Origin: Algoriphagus sp.
Lineage (GTDB): Bacteria; Bacteroidota; Bacteroidia; Cytophagales; Cyclobacteriaceae
Assembly: GCA_018336015.1 (NCBI GenBank)
Contig: JAGXQZ010000001.1
Location: 31,144-95,143 of the forward strand
Reading direction: 5' to 3'
DNA length: 64,000 nucleotides
The translations under genes and the position numbers were made by a program. The notes beneath the pieces were generated by a model, which ran no database searches, was not told the origin of the DNA, and was given only the letters and a program-made list of their open reading frames with translations. The first letter of the stretch is position 1. Every line of letters begins with the position of its first letter. Shown piece by piece: positions 45,067-52,362 of the stretch.

Positions 45067-45786
45067 ATGAATAAATTGGATATTTTAGTCATTGCAGCGC
45101 ATCCCGACGATGCAGAACTTGGATGTTCCGGTACTATCGCTGCTCACATTGCCAAAGGGTTTAAAGTTGGTATCGTGGATTTGACTCATGGGGAAATGGG
45201 AACCCGAGGTACTCCCGAGATTAGGCTTCAGGAAGCAGCCGATGCGGCTAAAATTCTAGGTCTTTCTGCTAGAGAAAATCTGGGATTCAAAGACATCTAT
45301 TTTAAAGATGATGAAGCACACCAGCTTGAATTAATCAAAGTCATTCGGAAATACCAACCAGAAATTGTGTTGGCAAATGCCATAACTGACAGACATCCGG
45401 ATCATGGCAAAGGAGCTTCTTTGGCGTCAAATGCCTGTTTCATGAGCGGACTTCGAAAGATTGAAACCGAATTGGATGGGGTTGCACAGCAAGCTTGGCG
45501 GCCAAAATTTGTCTACCACTATATCCAAAACAATTACATTCAGCCGGATTTTATTGTGGATATCTCGGCACATTGGGATACTAAAGTGGCCAGTATCATG
45601 GCTTTCAAATCCCAATTCTACGATCCTGCCAGCCAAGAACCGGCTAGCTTCATCTCTTCTCCTGAATTTCTTCCATTTATTGAATCCAGATCGCGTGAAT
45701 TAGGCCATCGAATCATGGTCAAATATGGAGAGGGTTTCACCGTGGAGCGATTTATAGGCGTCGATAATCTTTTTGACCTGAGGTAA
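45067..45786 (+). CDS. bshB1: Bacillithiol biosynthesis deacetylase BshB1
   Basis: Protein of 239 residues of the PIG-L/LmbE family. Zinc motif AAHPDDAELG (His12, Asp14/15) and the second site DRHPDHGKGASL; the BshB1-type segments HGEMGTRGTPEIRLQEA and FYDPASQEPASFISSPEF are clear. It removes acetyl from GlcNAc-malate in bacillithiol synthesis, so this organism should use bacillithiol as low-molecular-weight thiol. It follows the M23 gene by 11 bp; its stop codon abuts the stop of pdxH on the other strand with no spacer. Confidence 0.93.
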   Translation: MNKLDILVIAAHPDDAELGCSGTIAAHIAKGFKVGIVDLTHGEMGTRGTPEIRLQEAADAAKILGLSARENLGFKDIYFKDDEAHQLELIKVIRKYQPEIVLANAITDRHPDHGKGASLASNACFMSGLRKIETELDGVAQQAWRPKFVYHYIQNNYIQPDFIVDISAHWDTKVASIMAFKSQFYDPASQEPASFISSPEFLPFIESRSRELGHRIMVKYGEGFTVERFIGVDNLFDLR

Positions 45787-46422
45787 TCAAGGAGCAAGTC
45801 TCGAAATTTTCCAATCACCTTTAGCTTCTTTGGTGTAACAGATCCGATCATGCAGCCTGCTCGGTCTGCCTTGCCAAAATTCCATCCGATGGGGGACAAG
45901 CCTATATCCACCCCAGTGAGGAGGCCGAACCATGGTGGTTGGGGTGAATTTTTCTTCGATGACTCGCTGATTGGCTTCGATCACTTCTCTTCCAGAAATT
46001 TCCCTGCTTTGAGGCGAGGCCCAGGCTCCAATTTGTGAACCAAATGGTCTTGAGAAAAAATACTCATTGGATTCTTCTTCACTGATTTTGGCTACTTCGC
46101 CGATCACCCGCACTTGACGCTCGATTTCGGCCCAAAAAAAGGTGAGTGAAGCCTTCGGATTTGAATTCAGCTCAATGCCTTTTTCACTTTCGTAATTGGT
46201 AAAAAATACAAAGCCATGATCCAATTCTTTAAGCAAAACGATTCTTCCATTGGGAAATCCATCCAAGCCTAGGGTAGATAGACACATGGCATTGACTTCC
46301 AGTGCTTCTGAATCTATAGCTTCATCCATCCAATGTTTGAATTGACGAAGAGGGTCTAGACTTACATCCTTTATTTCCAGGGATTTTAGGGTATAGTCCT
46401 TACGAATATCTGCTAATCTCAT
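45787..46422 (-). CDS. pdxH: Pyridoxamine 5'-phosphate oxidase
   Basis: Protein of 211 residues, full length. Conserved ALEVNAMCLSTLGLDGFPNGRIVLLKELDHGFVFFTNYESEKG (about 39-81), ERQVRVIGEV, SRPFGSQIGAWASPQS and the C-terminal RLHDRICYTKEAKGDWKISRLAP. It oxidises pyridoxine/pyridoxamine phosphate to PLP with FMN and oxygen. It is convergent with bshB1 with zero bases between stop codons, so any terminators must lie inside the neighbouring genes. Confidence 0.96.
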   Translation of the reverse strand: MRLADIRKDYTLKSLEIKDVSLDPLRQFKHWMDEAIDSEALEVNAMCLSTLGLDGFPNGRIVLLKELDHGFVFFTNYESEKGIELNSNPKASLTFFWAEIERQVRVIGEVAKISEEESNEYFFSRPFGSQIGAWASPQSREISGREVIEANQRVIEEKFTPTTMVRPPHWGGYRLVPHRMEFWQGRPSRLHDRICYTKEAKGDWKISRLAP

Positions 46423-46518
46423 GGGATTGGGTTAATTTTCTGATCATTATACGAAGCTACTAGGGACATTGCATTTTTGAAATTTAAACTTATCTTTTTC
46501 TATCGATTTTGATTCAGC

Positions 46519-47088
46519 ATGAATAACAACCCAAACAAAACCCCTCTTCCCGGTAATCTTTTAATCTCAGAACCTTTTTTGCAGGATGAAAACTTCATGC
46601 GCTCTGTCGTATTGCTCTGTGAACATAATTCAGAAGGAAGTTTTGGTTTGGTGCTGAACAAGCCCTCCATTCTTCACCTAAGCGAATTGGTAGAAGAGTT
46701 GTCTTTCATAGAAAGTGAGGTTTACATTGGAGGACCAGTAGAGCAAAATACACTGCATTTCATCTATTTCGGGGCTAAAGAATTGGAAGGCAGCATTCAA
46801 GTAGGGGAAGACCTTTGGTGGGGAGGGGATTTTTATGCGTTGGTAGAAAAATTAAAACTCAACATGATATCCCCACACTCCATTCGATTTTTTCTGGGCT
46901 ACAGTGGTTGGTCATCAGGTCAACTTTCAGATGAATTGTCAGAAAATACCTGGATCATCTGCACCGAAAAAATTGACGCCCAAATCCTGGAAAACACCCC
47001 TGAAGAGCTCTGGAAAATACTTCTAAAAAACATGGGAGGGGAATTTAAGGTTATTGCAAATTATCCCCTTGACCCAAGATTAAATTAG
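46519..47088 (+). CDS. YqgE/AlgH family protein
   Basis: Protein of 189 residues. Family marks: PLPGNLLISEPFLQDENFMRSVVLLCEHNSEGSFGLVLNKPS (about 8-49), EVYIGGPVEQNTLHFIY, RFFLGYSGWSSGQLSDEL. This widespread family has no agreed function. Cytosolic. The DUF349 gene follows after 48 bp. Confidence 0.92.
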   Translation: MNNNPNKTPLPGNLLISEPFLQDENFMRSVVLLCEHNSEGSFGLVLNKPSILHLSELVEELSFIESEVYIGGPVEQNTLHFIYFGAKELEGSIQVGEDLWWGGDFYALVEKLKLNMISPHSIRFFLGYSGWSSGQLSDELSENTWIICTEKIDAQILENTPEELWKILLKNMGGEFKVIANYPLDPRLN

Positions 47089-47136
47089 GCAAAATGCCTA
47101 CATTTGCCCATATTGCCTTGAAATAGTATCGATTTT

Positions 47137-49122
47137 ATGACCGAGAAAAGTAACGAATTGTCCGATCAGGACAAGGTGACCCAAGCTTCTGAAAAAGAAG
47201 CAACAGGTATTGAGAATACAGCAGAAAGCGCTGAATCTTCTGTGGAACAAACAGAAACTTCAATACCTGAATCCGCAGATCAGCAAGATCCAACAGATCA
47301 GGTTTCTGAACCTGCTGCGCAAGTTGAACCCGTATCCGAAGAGGAAACTCCGACACCTGCTGAAGATTCTGCCAATGAGGCCGATGAAGCAACGGAAGAG
47401 GAAGATGATCATACTCCCGAGGATCTTTCTGGTTTGACTAAAAGCCAACTGCTTCACTTGCTGAAAGATAAGCTTCAGCATGGTGTATCTCTCAAGCTCG
47501 ATAAACTTGCTCATGAAATCAAAGCTGCCTTTGATGATTTGGTAGCCAAGGATACGGAAGCTGCACTTTTGAAATTCAAATCAGAAGGCGGATCAGAAGA
47601 TGATTTTCAATATCGCTACCACGAAGAAGAAAGAGAATTCAATAAGCTCTTCAATGACTTCCGTCATCAGCTCAATTCCCTAAGAAAAGAGGCTGAAAAG
47701 CAGAAGGAGCGCAACCTTCAATTGAAAACCGAACTACTCAACAAACTGAGAGATTTGGTGGATGGTGAAGAGACAACTTTGAGCATGGGTGCGATTAAGG
47801 CTATCCAGGAAGAATGGAAGTCGCTTGGTCCGGTACCTGCTGCACAAAGCAGAAACCTTTGGGCGAGCTTCAATGCCCTAATGGACCGTTTCTATGACAA
47901 CAGAAGTATTTACTTTGAGCTGAAAGAACTCGACCGCAAAAAAAATCTGGAAAGCAAACTGGAGCTTTGCGAAAAGGCGGATGCGCTTAAAGAAGTAAAA
48001 GACCTCAAAGAAGCCATCAAACAGTTGAATGAACTTCATGAGGAGTTTAAGCATATCGGACCTGTGCCGAGAGACGAACAGGAAAATCTTTGGCAGCGAT
48101 TCAAAGCAGCCTCCGATGCGGTTTACGACAGAAGAAAGGAATTCTTTGAAGGTCAAAAAGAAGTCTTTAAAAAGAATCTGACTGAAAAAGAAGCCCTGAT
48201 CGGTCTATTGGCTCCATTTGGGGAATTTAAAGCGGACCGAATCAAAGATTGGAATACCAAAACCAAGGAAATCCTGGACATTCAAAAGGCTTGGGAAAAA
48301 ATCGGTCCTGTGCCAAAAGAATCCGGGAAAGACATTAACAAAGCTTTCTGGGCTTCATTTAAGCAGTTTTTCCATCACAAAAACCTGTTCTTCAAAGAAC
48401 TTGATGAAATACGGGCGACCAATCAGAAGAAAGCAGAAGAACTGATTGCCCAAGCGGAAGCTCTGATGGAAAACACCGATTGGCAAAGTACGGCTAATCA
48501 ACTGGTAAAGCTGCAGCAAGAGTGGAAGAAGCTCGGTCCTACACCGGAGAAAAACCGTGATGCGCTTTACAAGAAATTTAAAGCAGCCTGTGATTCTTTC
48601 TTCGAAAACAGAAGAACATCCACCAAGCAGGCCAACAATGAATTTGATGCCAACCTCAAACTGAAGCAGGACCTGATCGCGGCCATCCATAGCGCAGCAG
48701 CAGGAGAGAGCCGCTCAGAGGAGGAATTGAGTGGATTTGTGACCGAATTCAATGAGATTGGATTTGTGCCTCGCAAAAACATAAAGGAGATTCAAAACCA
48801 GTTCAAAGAGGCTGTAGATAGCTATTTGGAAAAACTGGATCCTTCAGGCACCGGTAGGGAAGATTTCTTGTTTAGACTCAACTTAAACAAAATCCAATCA
48901 GACCCTAATGCCATTAAGACACTCAACAAAAAAGAGCATGGCATCCGCAAGCAAATCACCGATTTGGAAAACAGCATTTCCTTGTGGAAAAACAACCTTG
49001 AATTCTTTGCTGCATCCAAAACTGCAGACAAATTGAGAGATCAGTTTGATGTGAAGATTCAAAAGGCAGAAGAGGAGATCGATAAGTTGAAGAAGAAGCT
49101 TACCATCCTGAAGGAATTCTAA
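47137..49122 (+). CDS. DUF349 repeat protein, five repeats
   Basis: Protein of 661 residues. The first 95 residues are acidic and low in complexity (E, T, P, S, D). Then come five DUF349 units, each with a W-x-x-[IL]-G-P-[VT]-P core: EEWKSLGPVPAAQ, EEFKHIGPVPRDE, KAWEKIGPVPKES, QEWKKLGPTPEKN, TEFNEIGFVPRKN, each followed by a helical F-K-x-x-x-D-x-[FY] stretch. The C-terminus is coiled coil (ISLWKNNLEFFAAS...EEEIDKLKKKL). Function not established. A TACATTTG at 47099-47106 is a half-matching promoter. Confidence 0.9.
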   Translation: MTEKSNELSDQDKVTQASEKEATGIENTAESAESSVEQTETSIPESADQQDPTDQVSEPAAQVEPVSEEETPTPAEDSANEADEATEEEDDHTPEDLSGLTKSQLLHLLKDKLQHGVSLKLDKLAHEIKAAFDDLVAKDTEAALLKFKSEGGSEDDFQYRYHEEEREFNKLFNDFRHQLNSLRKEAEKQKERNLQLKTELLNKLRDLVDGEETTLSMGAIKAIQEEWKSLGPVPAAQSRNLWASFNALMDRFYDNRSIYFELKELDRKKNLESKLELCEKADALKEVKDLKEAIKQLNELHEEFKHIGPVPRDEQENLWQRFKAASDAVYDRRKEFFEGQKEVFKKNLTEKEALIGLLAPFGEFKADRIKDWNTKTKEILDIQKAWEKIGPVPKESGKDINKAFWASFKQFFHHKNLFFKELDEIRATNQKKAEELIAQAEALMENTDWQSTANQLVKLQQEWKKLGPTPEKNRDALYKKFKAACDSFFENRRTSTKQANNEFDANLKLKQDLIAAIHSAAAGESRSEEELSGFVTEFNEIGFVPRKNIKEIQNQFKEAVDSYLEKLDPSGTGREDFLFRLNLNKIQSDPNAIKTLNKKEHGIRKQITDLENSISLWKNNLEFFAASKTADKLRDQFDVKIQKAEEEIDKLKKKLTILKEF

Positions 49123-49181
49123 ATTTTTCCGGCTCAAAATCTGAGAGATAGCGTTTTTTATGAAATTTCTCAGGTTTTGGG

Positions 49182-49212
49182 TTTGGAGTAAAAGAGAGTA
49201 AGCCTATATTTG
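49182..49212 (+). promoter_or_regulatory. Sigma-A promoter of tRNA-Thr (TTTG-N19-TATATTTG)
   Basis: TTTG at 49182-49185, exactly 19 bp, then TATATTTG at 49205-49212: a complete match to the Bacteroidetes housekeeping consensus, with the tRNA starting 20 bp later. Confidence 0.85.
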
Positions 49213-49231
49213 CACCACCTAAACGGGGAAC

Positions 49232-49304
<73 letters not shown>

Positions 49305-49311
49305 CTGTTTT

Positions 49312-49345
49312 AAAACACCTAGATATTTCTAGGTGTTTTTTTTTG
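49312..49345 (+). terminator. Rho-independent terminator after tRNA-Thr
   Basis: Perfect 12-bp stem AAAACACCTAGA (49312-49323)/TCTAGGTGTTTT (49328-49339), four-base loop, with nine or more T. Confidence 0.93.
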
Positions 49346-49673
49346 CCCCATTGTAAACCTTAAACCTCTAAAATTTTTTGTTCTTATGTAAAGGAAAAAA
49401 GCATCCTGACGATTTTTACGGTGCGCAGTGATCTCCAGTGTTGATTACCTCTAGCAAGTGACTTTCCCTAATTTTTTGATCTGAGCAATTGTGGGAAATA
49501 AAAGTGAGTTCAAAAGCCCCGAAACCTAGCTAGGAATTACGTAGGACCAGTTTTTTGGACACATACGGTTTACAAAAATGAACTTTTGGTTAAAGTTTAA
49601 AACCCTTTTGGTTTTCATTCTAACTATAGATTTTTTAATTTGAATTTGAATTTGAAACCAGCTATAACTGAGA
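49346..49673. other. Non-coding stretch before the GAF-protein gene
   Basis: About 330 bp, AT-rich, with no ORF with coding character. The only structure I see is a three-fold TTTGAA tandem (49639-49656) directly before the GAF-protein start. No full promoter consensus was found, though one must be here. Confidence 0.4.
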
Positions 49674-50768
49674 ATGAACCGGCTAGCAGAACTCCGCTCT
49701 TTTGAAATCATGGATACCGATCCGGAGGTTGAAATGAATGAAGTAGCTGAAATGGCCAAGGCAATCTTCAATACACCCATTTCTGTGGTTTCGTTTATAG
49801 ATGATCGCAGACAGTGGTACAAAGCCAAGATTGGAGTAAACTGGTCAGAGGTACCTTTGGAAGATACATTTTGTCGTTTTACCCTGGGGAAACCCGATGA
49901 AACACTGTTGATTCTTGACCCTTTGTCCGACGAAAGAGTAAAAGAAAATCCTTTTGTAACAGCAGCGGACGGGATTCGATTTTATGTGAGTGCTCCAATC
50001 GTTTCTTTTCAGGGGAATGTACTGGGAACAGTATGTGCATGGGATCACCAAAAGCATGAAGTCAAAGAGGCCCAATTGGAAGCGCTAAAATTATTAGCGA
50101 AGCGTGTAGCCATTTCTCTGGAAACAAGAAAACTACTAAAAGATCAACATCAAAAAATTGAGCTCTTTGGTCAAAAACTTCAAAAGCTTACCGAGCTGTC
50201 TCCAGGGGCATGGTTTAAGTTAAAAACTGAACCAGCTGCTAAGCAAATCAAACTGGATTTTTTGAGTTCTGGAATATCCCGATTGATTCCGGAGGCCAAT
50301 CGGGAAGAAATAATTACTAACCCATCTGTTTTTCTGCATTGGATAAGTCCAAATTTGAGGTTTTCATTTCTGCGTCAGTTTATCCATTCTGCCAAATGCA
50401 ACAGCTCATTTGAAATGGATATTCCGGTGAGTGTGGACGGTAAAAAGAAAATCTGGCTATGGATCAAAGCTCGACCTGATTTTGAAGACGGGGAAATCAA
50501 TTTTTACGGTACCATACAGGACATCGGTCAAAAAATAGCTCATGTCAAATCTTTACGAAAATTCCTGTTTGATATTTCGCATAAGTTGCGTGCTCCCGTA
50601 GCCAAAATGAAAGGGGTAATTCATCTCATCCAAGAAGAAAATAACCCTGATTCTACCTTGGAAATGACTCCGATTCTCTACCGCAGCATGGATGAATTGG
50701 ATCAGATTCTATACCGATTGAGTCGCGAATATTCTGACTTGATCGATTTTGTTGAGGATGAAAACTGA
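49674..50768 (+). CDS. GAF-PAS protein ending in a lone histidine-kinase DHp domain
   Basis: Protein of 364 residues. GAF domain about 1-155 (NRLAELRSFEIMDTDPEVE; PISVVSFIDDRRQWYKAKIG; YVSAPIVSFQGNVLGTVCAWD). PAS-like domain about 170-285 (SPGAWFKL...INFYGTIQDIGQKI). Then an H-box FLFDISHKLRAPVAKM with His303 and a second helix, and the protein stops: there is no ATP-binding domain. It could be a phospho-acceptor served by another kinase, a dominant partner or a pseudo-kinase. The DNA after the stop shows no remnant of a HATPase domain, so it is probably a natural architecture. Confidence 0.85.
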   Translation: MNRLAELRSFEIMDTDPEVEMNEVAEMAKAIFNTPISVVSFIDDRRQWYKAKIGVNWSEVPLEDTFCRFTLGKPDETLLILDPLSDERVKENPFVTAADGIRFYVSAPIVSFQGNVLGTVCAWDHQKHEVKEAQLEALKLLAKRVAISLETRKLLKDQHQKIELFGQKLQKLTELSPGAWFKLKTEPAAKQIKLDFLSSGISRLIPEANREEIITNPSVFLHWISPNLRFSFLRQFIHSAKCNSSFEMDIPVSVDGKKKIWLWIKARPDFEDGEINFYGTIQDIGQKIAHVKSLRKFLFDISHKLRAPVAKMKGVIHLIQEENNPDSTLEMTPILYRSMDELDQILYRLSREYSDLIDFVEDEN

Positions 50769-50901
50769 ACAATAAAGTCTGTAGCATCCGATTTTTTGCT
50801 GTTGTGGATTTGGAGATTGCTTTTCTCTAGCACAGAGGGAAAATATCCAGTTAGGTTACTACTTCCTTTCTAGATCAAATCCAAACCTACTTTCATCTGC
50901 C

Positions 50902-50936
50902 AAAAAAAAAGGAATGAGAGTTTCTCCCATTCCTTT
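50902..50936 (-). terminator. Rho-independent terminator after the GH18 gene
   Basis: Stem AAAGGAATG (50908-50916)/CATTCCTTT (50928-50936) with a further GAG/CTC pairing inside, and a nine-T run on the minus strand. Confidence 0.88.
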
Positions 50937-50959
50937 CCCCTCAAAATTTCACTTTGGGC

Positions 50960-52168
50960 TTACTTTATGCCTTTTTTGGCTTCTTTATCGATCGCATCCA
51001 GCAAGCTTCCAGTCTCCTTGGTATCATTTCCCAATTCCCAAAACATGATGCCTCCCAACTGCTTGTCGATCGCATAGCGGGTTTTGAGAGCCACGGAGAC
51101 GGTGTCATCATAAGAGACCAAGAGACTGTCGGCGGCTTGATACATAAAGGGAGCTTTGGCATTTTCATCCCAATACCTCACAAAACTGCTGTCGGCTTCA
51201 TACTTGGATCGGATCTCGTGGTAGGCATACCAACCGATGTGAATGTCACGGCTCTTTTGATACAAACCCTGATGGGTAGGAGGGACGCCTTTCCAGACTC
51301 TGCCATAGAAGGCCGAGCCGATTACAATCTGAGCTGGCTTGACTCCACGAGCGACCAAGTAATCGACTATTTTTTCCACGGAGTGGGGTTCATGATCGGT
51401 TTTTTTCTTGGCGAGGTAGAGGCTGTCTAGGTGTGATTGAAAGGGCGTACCTGCCAAATCCTCCTTGCTGGCACGTCCGAGCGGAGTATGGTGTCCGGTG
51501 TAGATGGACTCGCCCGATACCTGGTCGTAGGTCATCACATTCATGTAGTCCGCGTACTTCATGACTTCATCCACCTCGATAAAATCGTAATACCGCTCCC
51601 AACCGGCCGAGGCAAAGGTCAAGATCTTGGGAGAATCAAAGGTGTCCAGCATCTCTCGGAGGCCTTTCATCAGCGCGGTGAAGTTTTGGGTGTCTTCGGG
51701 TCTCGCCAAAGTGCCCGCACCTGAGATTCCCGGATATTCCCAATCCATGTCCATGCCGTCGAGTTGGTACTGTTGGATAAATGCTCGGGCGCTTTCGATG
51801 AATTTGGCGCGGCTTTCGGCAGTCAAGGCCATGTCGGAGAATCCATCCGCTCCCCAGCCTCCGCAGGCAATCATCACTTTGAGGTTCGGATTTCGCTCTT
51901 TTTGCTTCACCAAAGCTTCAAGTTTGGGTCCAGAATCTTCTGGATTTCTAAACTTCATTTCCCCATCTACCACATTGGTGAAGGAAAAAATGATGTGGGT
52001 GAGCTTTTCTACGGGGATTTTTTCGGGTTGGTAATCCCTCTCCGGTACGTAATAGGCCATGACCACAGGACCCTTTGGCTGGGAAGGAGCAGGTTTTTCA
52101 CAGGAGGTAAAAAGTACACCTACCCAAAGTAAAAGCAGGAATGAAAGAAGTTGAAATCTGGAAAACAT
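50960..52168 (-). CDS. Glycoside hydrolase family 18 lipoprotein (chitinase-like)
   Basis: Protein of 402 residues. The ATG complementary to 52166-52168 is chosen because it opens a lipoprotein signal (MFSRFQLLSFLLLLWVGVLF, lipobox T-S-C23); the open frame extends to 52441 but without coding character. TIM barrel with SxGG-like MIACGGWG, the full catalytic motif DGMDMDWE (Asp137, Asp140, Asp142, Glu144), MTYD and the late GGIMFWELGND. The complete motif predicts active retaining hydrolysis of chitin or other beta-1,4-GlcNAc chains at the cell surface. No carbohydrate-binding module is attached. Confidence 0.93.
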   Translation of the reverse strand: MFSRFQLLSFLLLLWVGVLFTSCEKPAPSQPKGPVVMAYYVPERDYQPEKIPVEKLTHIIFSFTNVVDGEMKFRNPEDSGPKLEALVKQKERNPNLKVMIACGGWGADGFSDMALTAESRAKFIESARAFIQQYQLDGMDMDWEYPGISGAGTLARPEDTQNFTALMKGLREMLDTFDSPKILTFASAGWERYYDFIEVDEVMKYADYMNVMTYDQVSGESIYTGHHTPLGRASKEDLAGTPFQSHLDSLYLAKKKTDHEPHSVEKIVDYLVARGVKPAQIVIGSAFYGRVWKGVPPTHQGLYQKSRDIHIGWYAYHEIRSKYEADSSFVRYWDENAKAPFMYQAADSLLVSYDDTVSVALKTRYAIDKQLGGIMFWELGNDTKETGSLLDAIDKEAKKGIK

Positions 52169-52362
52169 AAAGATCTTGGTTGAAATTTTCAATAAATGTG
52201 AAATTACTTTTTGAAAAAAATTATAAAATAGGCAAAAAGCAAATATTTTTATCCCTGGATATCGAGTTTGTCCAAGGGTGGCACAAGAGAGTGAATAGGT
52301 TTGGAAAATAGTAAAAGGCGGTATCTTAAGAAACTGAAACAGAAGTTGCGAAACTTGATCAT

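Noticed and set aside
50769..50900. Remnant of a HATPase domain after the GAF-PAS-DHp gene
   Set aside because: The sequence shows no N-box or G-box in any frame, so a recent frameshift or truncation is not supported.
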